A model generated the notes under the pieces. The model did no database searches. It had not been told where the DNA came from and saw only the letters and a list, made by a program, of their open reading frames with translations. From Pyrocephalus nanus (taxonomy: Eukaryota; Chordata; Aves; Passeriformes; Tyrannidae): 64,000 nucleotides of DNA. The translations under genes and the position numbers were made by a program. Shown piece by piece: positions 26,001 through 37,418 of the stretch (positions within the stretch are counted from its first letter, which is position 1; each line of letters starts with the position of its first letter). Where the stretch lies: assembly GCA_038380795.1 (NCBI GenBank), contig CM076279.1:6773001-6837000 (forward strand), written 5' to 3'.

Positions 26001-29000
26001 TGAGGAAATAAAAAATCATGTTTGATTTGAAAGCTTTTAGTCTCTTTGCAGAGTAGACTGCTTGACATTTCCAACCTAATTTAGAGTTGCCTTTTGCAGG
26101 GGCTTGGGACTTCAGTAAGTTATCCACGGGCTTTGTAACTATGTGAGTGATCTGCAAAGAGGAGCTGATTCCATCTGGCTGGTCACTTGTACCAAAGCAG
26201 GGATTTACAAGTGCATTGTTCCCAAGAGTGTTTGCCTGCCAATGGGCACCACCAGCAATACCTGCTGATCACACTGGCTTTAGTTCTCCAGCAGAACTTG
26301 GCTCTGCTCATCTGTTACCCAGGCAGAGCCATGAGCTTTGCCTTCTGGGCAGTGTAGCCCAGCACACCTGACTCTGAAGGTGGCTGTGGTGGATGAGGGA
26401 GATCCTCAGTGCATTTCAGAACTGGCTTCTACTCTAAAGTCACGGTTATAAAGGGAAACAACTGACTGGGAAGGAGGAGTCTGTGCCACTGCCTTATAGG
26501 CAGATCTTTAATCACTGAAGCCTTCAGTAAATGCAAATATCAATTCCTTTACCAAACCAGACAGTTCATGAAACTACTTCAGACCTTAGAGGAGAAAGTG
26601 TCTATTAACCAGCCTTGGGGAAGAGGTGGAACCCTTGCTCCACTCAGGGGAGGTCAGTGGTTCAGTTGGCTTGTTTCCACATGTACACTTCTGGTAGTCA
26701 GCTGTTGTGCTGCTCCTTTTCTTACTGGCTCACCCTGTAATCTTTCTCCTGTAGGATAAAATCCAAAAGCTGTATGAGAGGAAGGTGAAAGAGGGCATGG
26801 ATATGAACTACATCATCCAGAGGAAAAAGGAGTTTCGCAACCCCAGGTGAGCCACCATCTTCTCATGTGTGACCAAAGCACCACAGAGCAAATGCCAAGG
26901 ATATCCTCTTTGTTGGAGTTGTAGCAGAAAAAGGATCCTGAGCAAGAAGGACTCCTGCTTACAAACCAATTGTCTGTCTCATTTTTGTGACTGAAACAGT
27001 AAAACTCTTATTTGTGTTCTGGGAGACAGCAGCAAGTGTTGGTTAGATTTTAAATATGAACACTTTGAATGAATGAAATATTTTAGATTTGTCTGCTCTG
27101 GGAGCTGGGAGATGTTTGGGGGAAGAGGGAAATACTGTGGTTAGTGGGATGCCACATCCATCATAGCAGGCATAGCTTCCCTGGTTCTGATTTCACTCTT
27201 GCAGCGTGAAGAGGTGACAAATTCTCTTTCTACTGACACATCTGAAACACTTCTGTTTATTTCTGCCTCACTGGTTCTGTTCTGAACTCTTGTTTTTCCT
27301 TTGCAGCATCTATGAAAAGCTGATCCAGTTTTGTTCCATTGATGAACTGGGTACAAATTATCCAAAGGTGAGGTGCAGGGCTTTTGGCTGGAAAGGGAGT
27401 GGGTAGGAGATAATAGAGAGGTGTGAAGTCTTACCTGAGGCTTTCTTGAGCCTGCTTGCTTAGAGGTCCTTTAAGGGAACTTCAGTTTGAGACCCTGCAC
27501 TGAAGTGAACATTTCTGTGTGGCAGTGAACCTCAGTGCCTCCAACTTTGCTATAATGGTTCTGAACAAAAACTGCTGAAGGGTGTAGGTATAAAGGAAAC
27601 TCCTCAAGGGGGACAGAAGCTGAGCAGCAGAAAAATGCATGACTTACCCCAGCATACTTTTGGCTCCAAAGCTGTTCCTTCATTCACAACAGAATGTGGT
27701 CCCATAAAAGAAGGTCTGATGTGATCTTTGGGATACAAGAAGAAATCATTAATGATTATCATCAGAGAACAGAAATGCATTGAACATTATTGAACTGGGT
27801 TTTTTGTCCATGTGGAAATAGCCCCAGTCTGACTTATTTTTTTTTTTCTTTAGGACATGTTTGACCCTCATGGCTGGTCAGAGGATTCGTATTACGAGGC
27901 ACTAGGTAATTCCAGGAAGTCTGTCCTTTTTTGTCCTAGCTTAGGTCTTTGTGTTTTGTACTTAATTAACTGCACTGGAGCCCCCACTTCCTTTATAAAT
28001 GAGAAGTCATCACATGCTGTTCTTTAACAACTTCATTCTGGTTGGATGTGCCTGAATGTTATTGATGCTTCATCAGTTTGGAAAGAAAGCCTTTTCATTT
28101 AAATTGGTTCTTCAGTGTTTTCATCTCTTAAATCATTAATTTAGTGCTGTGGTGCTTTGATTCAAGTTACTTTCATGGCAGTTTAATTTTCTATACAGAA
28201 TGTGATTGTTTATGATGGGGGGTGAGTGAGAGAGAGCTGTGGGGTTTTTACTGTTCTTAGTGCTTCCCATCTTCTGATCTTTCTCAGCCAAAGCCCAGAA
28301 GATTGAAATGGACAAACTGGAGAAGGCCAAAAAGGAACGCACAAAGGTAGCTCCTCAATCCCCAAAGAGATGGAGGTGCAGGGGTTTTGTTTCTTTGCCT
28401 GCTGAATTTCATTTTGTTGCCCTGCCCTTTCTGTGCTAATACTGCTTGGTTTTCCCTGGCTCTCTCCTTTCTCCTTGCCTGTCCTTTCCCGAGCTGCACA
28501 GAACAAGTTGTTTGCCCTTCCTTACAGGTCCATTCCTCTGGATTGTTTATTCCACTGGATTTCCTGCTGTTTTGTCAGTATTTTTAAACCAGAGCTCTAA
28601 AAATGGTATTCAGTAGGCCAGATAAGGGCAAGATAATGCATAAAGAACAGCTTTTTTTCTTCATCTCTGACATTTTGCCTGATGGCATAGCCTTGGTTAT
28701 AGCTTAATTTCCTCACCATATCTCAGTGTGAGACAATATCTGCTTTCTGTTCTCCTTGTTATTGCCTTCTTGCATTTCCAGAAATATTGGGCCTATTTTA
28801 ACTTCATGCATTCTGTGACAGGCCCAGTTATTCTTATATACACCCCAAAAAGAACACAGACAGGCTTTGGAAGATTTTTTTCCTGCCCTGTATTGCCTTT
28901 AAGCCAGTGGCTGGCTGGAGAAAACTGTCTGATGTTAGAGATTGCCATCTAACCTTGCAGAAGGCTCCTTCCATATTCGGTGGAGGGGTTTTTTTGTGCA

Positions 29001-30462
29001 GTGCATGCTGTGTCTTGCTGCTTGTTTTGTTTTTTTTGCACAGTAACCCAGGTATCTCATTACCTCCTTGCCCATATCTGCAGTTTTGAGGCTGCAGTGC
29101 TGTTGTAGCTCTTGTTGCCAGGTTTTCCTGCCATGATGCAGTTGCAGTAAATTGTGCAAGTAGGGGCTTGTCTTGCATGTTTCTTAGAGGAAAAAGGATA
29201 AGAACTTCTAACTATATAAATACAGTGTTTAATGACCAGGATGTGTCCTGTCTGAGCTATATCAAATCCCAGTTGACACACACATTATTATTGCATCAGA
29301 GTTAGGAGCTGGGTTGTAGAAATCCTTAATTCTCATGGCTTCAGTACACTTTGGCCTGAGGTCTGTGTCTGTCTTTCTGCATGATGGGCAGCTCAGAGGC
29401 CAGTGTCTTACATCACATTAAAGCTGGTTTTAAAAAACATAGGTGCTGTGGGTTAAAGGCAGACTGTGTATCTTAACACTTCATTTACTTTTTAATCTTC
29501 TCTCCTTTCTCCTGTGTGTCTCTCCCTTCCCAGATTGAATTTGTGACTGGCACTAAAAAGGGTACAACAACAAGCGCCGCTTCTACAACCACCACAACAG
29601 CCAGTACCACTGTGGGAGGTGAGGAACAGCTGGGATTGTGGCAGTGGTGCTGGGATTAGTGCTTCCTGGAAACCTGAAGGCTCCTCCTTGATTGTGCATA
29701 TAATACAAGAGTGTGTTTTTTCTAGGGGTTGTTGGACTAGCTCTGCTCTAGTCCCCATATTCCAGGTCTGTCCTTCTGGAATGAAAGACTAGGGCCAGGT
29801 GGGATAGTGAAGAGATTTATTAGGGTGTCAAGAAACCTGCTACTGGCTGTGCTTGTAGAGCATTCTTGGGACTGATACATCTCAAGGGGTTTGGAAAGAC
29901 TGAAAATCATTCTCCTGCCTCCAGCCTGCGTTTTAAACTGAGGGGAGGGGAGAGAAACCACTGGAGGCTGATGAGTGTGTCCCGTGCCTGTAGCTGAGCA
30001 GGTGGGATATGTGTGGTGTTAAAATTAACTCTGCTCTGGGGCAGGGATGATCCTGACTCCCATTTGGCTGGAGCTCAGGTGTAGAGTTCTGCTTTGACTC
30101 TCGAGGTACAAAGTTGTCTTTCCTCCCCACTACTTACTGCCAGTGTATCCTGAAATTAATGTGAGGGGAAGTTGTCAAGCAGGGGTAGAATAAGGGTTGG
30201 CCAGTCAGGGTGTTGAGAAGGGATTGGTGACCTTTAACATAATGCTAATCCTCATTTGCTTGATTTAATCAACTTCACAGATGCCCAGAAGAGGAAGAGC
30301 AAGTGGGACTCAGCCATCCCCGTAACGACGATAGCTCAGCCCACCATCCTCACCACCACTGCCACGCTGCCAGGGGTTGTCACGGTGACAACCAGCGCCA
30401 GTGGGTCCAAAACCACGGTGATATCAGCTGTGGGCACCATTGTCAAAAAGGCCAAGCAGTGA
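1949..30462 (+). CDS. SAP30BP: SAP30BP (HCNGP), SAP30-binding protein
   Basis: Eleven coding exons join in one frame of 936 nt (311 residues; human 308): 1949-2063, 2237-2346, 5275-5322, 18551-18593, 24237-24325, 26755-26846, 27307-27367, 27854-27905, 28288-28346, 29534-29618, 30281-30462. All introns are GT/AG. SAP30BP is a nuclear protein that binds the SAP30 subunit of the mSin3A corepressor and, with RBM17, supports splicing of short introns. Order: N-terminal VLSSLAVYAEDSDPESD; acidic stretch (about 50-90); HCNGP domain (about 105-203) with DELGTNYPKDMFDPHGW; Lys-rich helix (about 204-223); Thr-rich linker; and a UHM-ligand motif KRKSKWD at 255-261. The start is chosen by match to human MAGKKNVLSSLAVYAEDS. 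It is divergent from RECQL5 and co-oriented with ITGB4. No anomaly apart from the long intron 3. Confidence 0.97.
2237..2346 (+). CDS. SAP30BP: SAP30BP exon 2
   Basis: 110 nt after a TCTTCTTCTTCTTCAG acceptor. Encodes GEKGGLVSVGYGEDDFTRVD and the acidic EEGYEEEDDENSRQS segment. Donor GTAAGT, phase 0. Confidence 0.95.
2347..5274 (+). other. SAP30BP: SAP30BP intron 2
   Basis: 2.9 kb GT/AG intron of ordinary composition. I see no recognisable repeat, exon or RNA gene. (Intron 1, 2064-2236, is 173 bases and GC-rich.). Confidence 0.75.
5275..5322 (+). CDS. SAP30BP: SAP30BP exon 3
   Basis: 48 nt, phase 0 at both ends, so skipping would keep the frame. Encodes EDDDSETEKPEAGDLK (human EDDDSETEKPEADDPK). 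Confidence 0.94.
7513..7617 (-). mobile_element. CR1-like LINE fragment (3' end), antisense
   Basis: It begins ACAGAATCACAGGATCTTGG followed by AGGTTGGAAAAGACCTCCAGG, the reverse complement of the CR1 3' terminus (ATTCTRTG repeats after TCCCTTCCAACC). It then continues into the diverged GCACTGAGTGCCAC segment typical of a CR1 subfamily. In SAP30BP intron 3. Confidence 0.75.
12806..12821. repeat. G homopolymer (16 bases)
   Basis: Sixteen consecutive G in SAP30BP intron 3. The length is prone to sequencing and assembly error. Confidence 0.9.
14079..14090. repeat. G homopolymer (12 bases)
   Basis: Twelve consecutive G in SAP30BP intron 3. Confidence 0.9.
18551..18593 (+). CDS. SAP30BP: SAP30BP exon 4
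   Basis: 43 nt small exon after the 13.2 kb intron. Encodes EFSEVEKRDPQELV; acceptor TTTCTCCCAG, donor GTAAGT. Confidence 0.95.
18594..24236 (+). other. SAP30BP: SAP30BP intron 4
   Basis: 5.6 kb GT/AG intron. It contains pyrimidine-rich low-complexity stretches at about 19817-19870 and a T/GTTT-rich patch at about 20620-20658. No recognisable gene or transposon. Confidence 0.7.
24237..24325 (+). CDS. SAP30BP: SAP30BP exon 5
   Basis: 89 nt. Encodes ASFSERVRNMSPDEIKIPPE and PPGRCSNQLQ (human SNHLQ), the start of the HCNGP domain. Confidence 0.95.
26755..26846 (+). CDS. SAP30BP: SAP30BP exon 6
   Basis: 92 nt. Encodes DKIQKLYERKVKEGMDMNYI and IQRKKEFRNP. Almost identical to human (V for I once). 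Confidence 0.96.
27307..27367 (+). CDS. SAP30BP: SAP30BP exon 7
   Basis: 61 nt. Encodes SIYEKLIQFCSIDELGTNYP plus K. Donor GTGAGG. Confidence 0.96.
27854..27905 (+). CDS. SAP30BP: SAP30BP exon 8
   Basis: 52 nt. Encodes DMFDPHGWSEDSYYEAL, the end of the conserved core. Confidence 0.96.
28288..28346 (+). CDS. SAP30BP: SAP30BP exon 9
   Basis: 59 nt. Encodes AKAQKIEMDKLEKAKKERTK, a charged helix identical to human. Confidence 0.96.
29534..29618 (+). CDS. SAP30BP: SAP30BP exon 10
   Basis: 85 nt. Encodes IEFVTGTKKGTTTSAASTTT and TTASTTVG, a low-complexity Thr linker that differs slightly from human. Confidence 0.95.
30281..30462 (+). CDS. SAP30BP: SAP30BP exon 11 with ULM motif and stop
   Basis: 182 nt ending in TGA at 30460-30462. 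It begins DAQKRKSKWDSAIPVTTIAQ. KRKSKWD fits the UHM-ligand motif (basic run followed by Trp), the class of peptide bound by UHM domains such as that of RBM17. It ends GTIVKKAKQ as in human. Confidence 0.96.
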
Positions 30463-30818
30463 CTGGGTGTGCTGGGCCCGGATTTTGGGACTTGTTTGTC
30501 ATTGAAGCCATGGTTCTCGGAAGGGAGGGGTAGCTTTCGCCTTTGGTAAAGGACGGCAAGATTCTTTGGAGCAGACCACAGTTCCCCTGTGGAAGACTGG
30601 GGGCAGGAGCAGGAGCAGGCATGCCAGCTGTGTGCTCACAGGAATGGACCTCTGCCCACAATGCCTCTGCCTTTGCTTGCTGGGGGAAAGAACCAGCATG
30701 TGTGTTGTGCTGGAGGAAGGTGGTATCTGGAGTCAGCTTGTAAAAGTTCGCTTATTAATTACTGCATTAGGGTCTTACCTACTTGCAAGTGTGGTTTAGG
30801 GAAAAAAAAAAAAACTAA

Positions 30819-30824
30819 AATAAA
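30819..30824 (+). terminator. SAP30BP: Proximal poly(A) signal AATAAA of SAP30BP
   Basis: AATAAA within an A-rich run 357 bases after the stop. GT-containing sequence follows at about 30840-30880. Confidence 0.5.
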
Positions 30825-31805
30825 AGGGCAAGTAGTACAGGACTATCAGTGTTATCCTCATGTATTCCAGGTCGTGCTCCAGGCTTGCAGCCTGTGATAG
30901 GTGCTGATCTCTGTACTCCAGCTCAGTTCTGAGGGAGTTAAAGCAGAGACAACTGGTCAGTGTCCACGTTCAGATGTGTAGCAGAGACCTGAAGCAATCT
31001 ACATCTGTGAATGTAGGCTCACCCTTTGTCCCAGCACTGCCATCTGTACCCATGTGCTCTCTGTGTAGATCTTAGTGTGAAGTTGTTGAACTGTTGAGGA
31101 AAACTGTGCTGGAACAGTCCTGTTATTGTCTCTCAAGGATGAAGATTTCTATGCAGAACCCTTAAGCTGTAGAAGTTTGATTTGTGAACTCATTTGCAAA
31201 GACCTGTGCAAAAAATACTTCCATTGCCACGGAGTGAGATTGGACAGCAGATAAGCAGAGGAGAGTGTCTGATCCTAATTGTGATGTTGTCGATCTTTGT
31301 ACTAGCTCGTGATGTTCTGTGAATGCACACATGGCAGTTACTGCTTGCTCCACTGTTGTGATAAAGTATTTTCAGTTGAAAATTTTATTGTATAAAAATC
31401 GAAAAGCCTTTAAAAAAACCCTGGTGTCATTCATGTGTCTGCATTTCTCTTCAGGTAAATTCCTACCCAGAGCCTGTTTTTTTCTAGTGCACAAGCAGTG
31501 ATGGGAGAGATGTTTGCCAGATCAGTAGAAGTGTAAATTTCTGGAATCTCAGTGGGGCTTTTTTCAGTTTTTTATGTAGCTTATGTCACTGTTGATCAAG
31601 ACTTTGCATTTATGGAGACTTAAGGTAGAAATAAGGGGTTGGTATCCTGCTTTTAGATAATTTTAAAACATGTTGAACACTTTGTCCTAGCAGTCATTTT
31701 ACCTTTAAAAAAAGCATCTATGTATCCAGAAGTGCTCATGAGAGGTAAACCAGGGGACTGATGAAACTATAGCGTGGGGAGATGGTGGAGTCACTCTTTT
31801 ACAGC

Positions 31806-31811
31806 AATAAA
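31806..31811 (+). terminator. SAP30BP: Distal poly(A) signal AATAAA of SAP30BP
   Basis: AATAAA followed about 50 bases later by 21 consecutive T (31858-31878), a strong U-rich downstream element. This is the more convincing 3' end. Confidence 0.55.
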
Positions 31812-31857
31812 ATATTCAAAGGCATAAAAACAGCAAGACTGAAACATCTCTGTTTAA

Positions 31858-31878
31858 TTTTTTTTTTTTTTTTTTTTT
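31858..31878. repeat. T homopolymer (21 bases)
   Basis: Downstream of the distal AATAAA of SAP30BP; likely part of the 3'-end processing region. Confidence 0.9.
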
Positions 31879-33289
31879 GCATTGGGCTGCTGACTTGACT
31901 CCTGCAAGCCTGGATGAAGGGAAGACTCCCTGAGCTCTGCTGAGGTGTCCTGGCAGCTCCTGAGCTCCCAGGGCTCAGTGTTTGCTGTCTGCAACTTGAA
32001 ATGGGCATGGTTTGGTTTAGTTTTTTTTTTTTCTCTCTCCCTTCAAAAAGTTGGAGTGGAGATGCCAAGCCTTGTGTAACAAACTTAAGTGTCTTGCGTG
32101 TTGCTTTCAGAGGTTATAGGTGGAGACACAGGTTGGAAACTGCAGTTCTAAGGAGAAAGCCTCTGTCCCTGAGAAACAGATCTTACAGGTTGGTGACTCG
32201 TGCTGGGCTGTGGTCAATCAGTGCCCCAGAGAAGGTGGAGGGAGCTTCAGGTGCACAGGAGTGATGTCCTGAGGGAAAAGCATCCCTTCCTGGCCCATGA
32301 ACCAGGGCCTGAAGCCCTCAGGAGGGAGGTTTGACCACTTTGCTTTAGAACTCTGTGGCTCTGCTGGTTGCAGGGCTCTGGAGCTACTGAGGGTGTCAGT
32401 GCCTGTGTTAAACAGCCCCTAAGAACAGTTTGAAGGTTCTTCACGCTGCTGCAATAGTGATTGCTCTTCTGACTCCTAAAAGCTGTAGATGCTCATTCTT
32501 ACCATACTCAAGAGAGTAAAACCAGTCCCATTTTCATCATTCCTTAGTCTGAGAACTACAGGCTCACGGTCTTTGAAAACCACAGGGGTTCTCTGGTTAT
32601 CACCCTCCCAGCTTGAGTAGCTTTGTCTTAGCTGAGACTCCACACTCAAGGGTGTCTGTGCCTCAGAGGAGAAAGGAGAACTGCTGTAATGAAGTCATCC
32701 CTGGCAGAGCTGGTTCTGCTCTCCCTCTCCCTTCTGAAGTCTTCTCTCCCACCTCCGTGCCCCGAGGTGTTGATTTTCTTTCCCATTTGCTTGTTATGAT
32801 TTAGAGATCTGCCCTCCTTTTGATGCTGTTGTGGGAAGGGATTTTTGCCTGCTCAGAAATCGCTTTTATTTTGTGTCTGGCTGGGTGCTGCCGAACCCAG
32901 GGAGCAGGTGGGGAGGGCAGCCCTTGCCAGCCCCACCTCAAACCGTGAAATTGGAGCACCTGAAGCTATGTTTTAGTTGGATTGCTGTTGTACTGTCTGC
33001 TTTATGGGAATTATGTACTGAGACTAACAAAAAAAAAGAAGAGTCTTCCTTCCCAAGGCTTTGGGCCGTGCCAGGGCTTTGCTGATGACACGGCTCCAGC
33101 AGTGTGGAGGTGATTGTTTCAGCCAACACCTGCACGAGCTCCTTCCCAGCTCTGCAGCACTGCAGGGGAGAAGCTGTAGCTGCTGTGGAGCCCCTCAACC
33201 AGGTGGGCTTTGCAATGTGCCCAGAAAGTTATCAGGGGGTGGGGGCTGCTCACTCCTGTTAAGAGGGGTGAGCCTGGGGAAGCCCAGAA

Positions 33290-33425
33290 TTGTTACAGAC
33301 TGGTTGTGGTTGGAAGGGATCACTGGTGGGCTCTTCCTAGAGCACAGTGCACAGGATTGTGTCCAAATAATACTTGGAATATCTCCAGACAGGGTGTGAG
33401 ATGCCTCTCAGCAGGGTTCTCCAGG
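33290..33425 (-). mobile_element. Diverged CR1-like LINE fragment, antisense
   Basis: GGTTGGAAGGGATCACTGG, then AGAGCACAGTGCACAGGAT and a GGAATATCTCCAGACAGGG segment resemble the antisense CR1 consensus (TTTGAATATCTCCAGAGAAGG). Clearly degraded. Confidence 0.6.
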
Positions 33426-33792
33426 ACTGCCCAATGTTAAATGTTTAAATAACTAAATTGCTGTTGAAGTTCAAGACCCCCTGAAAGGGCAGTGAGATTC
33501 CACCAAAGCCTCCTCTTCCTTTTGGAGAAGGTTTCCAGCAGCATTTCTACAGACTGGTTTCCCATCCCCGAGCCTCGCCGTGCGCTGCTGTTCCTCTGGC
33601 TGTTTATATTCCACTTCCTTCCTTTTGTTCTGAGCGAGAACCATGGACACCAACGACTTCCAATATTTGGTCTTTGTTTATTTGGAACTTGTCTCTGGCT
33701 GGGGCCAGGCTCGTGCTTTGTGTTGCCAGTAAACAGCGAAGCGCTGGGATTTCACAAGGAAAGGTTTTTCCTTTTCACGTGAAAGGCGTCCT

Positions 33793-33822
33793 TCTGTCTG
33801 TCTGTCTGTCTGTGTGTCTGTC
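33793..33822. repeat. (CTGT)n microsatellite
   Basis: About seven imperfect copies of CTGT with one GTGT interruption. Confidence 0.9.
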
Positions 33823-34006
33823 CCCTGCCACGTGTGTAGGAACCAGCATTGGAAGAGAACAAGGCTGACTTTTGCTGCAGCCATAGAAGGTGAAGCTATT
33901 GTTGTTTTTAACCTCTCTCCTCTTTGAGTAGCCTCTTGAAGTGCTTGGAGAGCACAATGGAAGGTTCAGCCTTTGGCAGCTGATGTATCCCTGGAAGGTC
34001 CTGCTT

Positions 34007-34033
34007 TGGATGGATGGATGGATGGATGGATGG
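34007..34033. repeat. (TGGA)n microsatellite
   Basis: Nearly seven perfect copies of TGGA. Confidence 0.92.
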
Positions 34034-35023
34034 CTGTTAGGATTGTCACAGGCTGAAGTTTTATTCTGGATCCTTTGCATGTTGTTTCAGTGTCTTTCCC
34101 TGCATCAGGGATGTTCAGCAAGGAGATTTTCCCTTCAGTGTGTGTCCATGACAAGGAACATCCACTGGAAAACAGTGGGGGGGTGTGGTTACCACTGTCT
34201 CAGGGGAAGGGCTGAGGAAAAGAATGTGACAGGATTTCATCTTGCACTTTTAATTACATGGGGAATTATATTAAGCGTCATTTAGTGCAATAAATTATAT
34301 GCACATTTATAGAAATAAATAATACATTATCACACATTCTTTTAATTTATGCCATATAGCAGGATATTGCCACTATGGTGTATGGTGCAGCAATGGGATC
34401 AAGTATTTATTTGTCTTTTAGCAGTGTGTGTTGTTACAGAATTAAAAAAAGGGGATGAATGTGCTGCAGCAGCAGGATTTTGGCTGTAACTAATCAACAA
34501 AGAGCTAGAAAAAGCCCCAAAGCTGTCTCCAGGCACACTGTGGTGGCAGGACAGAAAGAAGAAAGGTTCTATACAAACTGGCATGGCATTAAAAAAAAAA
34601 AAAAAAAGAAAATAATCAACCCCAATATCGCTGGTGATTATCAGTAATTGGCACTCAGACTGGTAGTCTCAGCAGAGGGAGCAATAATTTAGTGTGAGCT
34701 ATAAAATTACTTGTTTTCCCTCCTAGGGCAAAAATTTCTAGGCCACGTTGCCACAGCAGAAAATCGCCGATTTATAAATGTGAGGTTCACCACGTACACG
34801 GCTGGGAGCTGTGGTAGAGCCATCTGCAGCAAAATCTGCTCCTCCTGCCTCTGCAGCCCCTGGTCTCTGTCCATAAAAACAGCCAGTTTGTGTGGCAAAA
34901 GCCTGATCCAGCAGGCAGGGAGAGCAAGGTATGGAACCAAGGCAAGAGCTTGAGCTCACCAGGTGTTCTTTCCTGGTGGAAGTACCTTGGAGAAGCTGCC
35001 TGAAAGGCAACCCATAAAACAGC

Positions 35024-35044
35024 TTTTTTTTTTTTTTTTTTTTT
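35024..35044. repeat. T homopolymer (21 bases)
   Basis: Pure T run followed by AATTATTTTTTT, intergenic. Could be a decayed antisense poly(A) tail, but no flanking element is recognisable. Confidence 0.85.
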
Positions 35045-37379
35045 AATTATTTTTTTGGGTGGTGGAATTACCTTGATATTGGAAAACCCTGCAGATATCT
35101 ACCTAAAAGCAGCCCAGTTACAGATGGGGGAATGTGTCTCAAAGAAAGGTATAAAATTAGTATCTCAGGCTCTTCTGGCAGCACCCAGGGTGTTTAACTG
35201 GGCTCCTTCTCACAGCAGGAGGTGTTCAAAAGGGGCTGGTCCTGCCTTGCTGCTCCAGGATGAAGGGGAGGGAGATGGTGTCAGGAAGCCCTGGGGCTGT
35301 CAGTGCTGGCAGGTGAGACCAGAGGTCCTTTAGAGGAGCCAACATAAACATCCTCCATCTCAGGTTGAGAAGAGAGGACATCCAGAAAGCAAGGACACCA
35401 AATGTGGTGGTGGAAGCTGTCTGCTCCCAAGCTTTTCTGGTTGGCTTCAGGATTCTTGTTAGGGAACCGTCACTAAAATAACAGAGTTTTTTTGGTAAAA
35501 TGCTTCTTGCTTGTAGCCTAAACTGTCGTTTTCAACTCCAGTGCCTGGCAGCATTGCTTCCCTCAATGGGATAAGAGGAAAACTGCAGCAGTGGAAGGTG
35601 GGCGTTGCTGCTGGACAGGACCAGGGCAGGTGAGCAGACACCTCTGCAAGCACCAGCACAAGCTCCCCTCCTGTCTTGGGAACTGAAGCCCAGTTTTTCT
35701 TTCTCCTCAACGCTCTACAACATCTGCTGCAGCTGTGACCCCCTGAGGCAGAGAGAGACCCTGTGCCTTCAGCCCCTCCCCTGCCCTTCACCAGCAGCCA
35801 CCGTTGCACCCCGAGCATCAGCACCTCGTGTCCCTGCTCTCAGGCCGTGGCCAATGTCTGTTGTGGTTTAAAAAAAAACCCCAGCAACAAACCTCCTTCA
35901 CTTTCAGAACTTTTGTTTAAATCTAGGAAACAGCATCTCCAAAAGGGCTGGGCTAATGCTGAGGTTGCCAAGTCCAATGTTGGGAAACTAGGAAATACCA
36001 GACCTGAACTGCCCGGGCCATCTTCCGCTGCAACCCTGCCTGTTTCCCATGTGCTGCAGCTTTTAATGGCACAAGCACATCCTCCTTTTTCCTGGGGCTA
36101 AGACAGTTTACACACATTTACTTGAGCTCCCTGTTTCTTGTAGTGAAAGAAATCCTTCTCCTCACTCACGTTTCGATCAGCGCTGTGTGTCAGCAGCCCC
36201 CGTGATGCTACGTTGATAAGGAAGAGCACGAAAGTGCCCTGCCCGTATTTTTGATCTCCAGGGCAGGCAGGAAATATGCCATTTTTTCATCTGGCTGTTG
36301 CTATTGTTTGTGTGGAAGCTGAGGGGATGCAGTTCTCCTTGTGAGGATTTATCAAGGAGCTGAAATGCAGCCTCTGCCCTCGCATGTGCTCTGTGGTAGG
36401 GTGAGTGGGTCTGAGCCATGACAAACCCCCGTCTCTAAAGTGAAAGGGTGCTGTGGGGCACAAAAATAACCTCACCTGAACTCCAAACCCTCCTCTGCTG
36501 TTCCCTGGGGAAGGGGTTTTGGATTCAGCCCAAGAAGAAGGACTGGGTGCAGGGGTGGGATCGCTTCTGGTTGCAGGTTTGGGTGGTGGTGGATGCGTTT
36601 GGAGCAGGTGCGGATGTGTCTCATTTACGGTGCTACAGCGGGTTGCATTGACCCTCGAGGCAGATTTATTGCAGGTGGGGAGTGGGCTGCCGTGCACGTG
36701 CCCTGGACAAAGCAGGATGCAGTTCTGTCCTCTTTGCAAGCGAGGCAACAAGGCTGGGTCGGTGGTTGTCACAGCAGGAGTTTACCTGGTGTTTCAGCAC
36801 CGGAGTTACGTGAGCACTGGATGTGACGCTGCCCCTCGCGCCAGTGGGAAATTTGGAGGAGAAACCCCTGGCAAGGGGGGCCGGGACCCTCCCCCAGCTC
36901 TGCCCTGAGCAGGCAGGTGAAGCCGAGCAGCCCCTTCCACGCACCCTTCTCACGGCACCACCTTCCACTGCCCGCTCTGCCCTTTTCCTGTGGGATGGTG
37001 CTTGTGTGGAGGGAGGGTCCAGGGCGGCTGCGAGGGCTGTGCCGGCCCGTCCAGGTGTGCGAGGGAGGAATGAATGCCAACCCTGCGTCACGGGCACCCC
37101 CTCCTCCCTCCCCGCTGGGATAAAGCTCGTCCTCACCTGGGATCCAATCTCATTTATCGCAGCTCCCACCTTTCCTCCCTGCCAGCCCCCCGGGAGGGAG
37201 AGGCGGCAGCCCCGGGACAGCGAGGGGAGCGAGAACAAAGTCGAGATTTGACTGGAGGGTACAGAAATCCACGGGGAGTTATGTGGGATCGCGGGCTCGC
37301 TGCCCTCCCCGCCGGACCGGGAGTTGACGTTTAACCGGAAAGAAAAAAGGGACGTAAAGTAGAGAGGAGGGAGGGAAAG

Positions 37380-37418
37380 AAAAAAAAAAAAAAAAAAAAA
37401 AGAAAGAAAGAAAGAAAA
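37380..37418. repeat. Poly(A) run with (GAAA)n
   Basis: 22 A followed by four GAAA units, within the GC-rich candidate promoter block. The purine tract probably varies between individuals. Confidence 0.92.

Larger units (their letters stand above)
24326..30280 (+). other. SAP30BP: SAP30BP introns 5 to 10
   Basis: Introns 24326-26754, 26847-27306, 27368-27853, 27906-28287, 28347-29533 and 29619-30280, all GT/AG. Ordinary sequence with no repeat family or RNA gene that I can support. Confidence 0.7.
30463..31880 (+). other. SAP30BP: SAP30BP 3' UTR region
   Basis: Non-coding sequence after the stop. AATAAA hexamers at 30819-30824 and 31806-31811 give a short (about 0.4 kb) and a long (about 1.4 kb) 3' UTR possibility. 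The exact cleavage sites are not visible. Confidence 0.6.
31880..36600. other. Intergenic region, SAP30BP to ITGB4, proximal part
   Basis: No exon is recognised. It holds a diverged CR1-like piece (about 33290-33425), two tetranucleotide repeats (33793-33822, 34007-34033) and A/T homopolymers at about 34590 and 35024. Open frames here are short and match nothing I know. Confidence 0.6.

Noticed and set aside
35024..35044. T21 run as the antisense tail of a processed retrocopy
   Set aside because: No recognisable gene sequence or target-site duplication next to it; CR1 elements do not end in poly(A).
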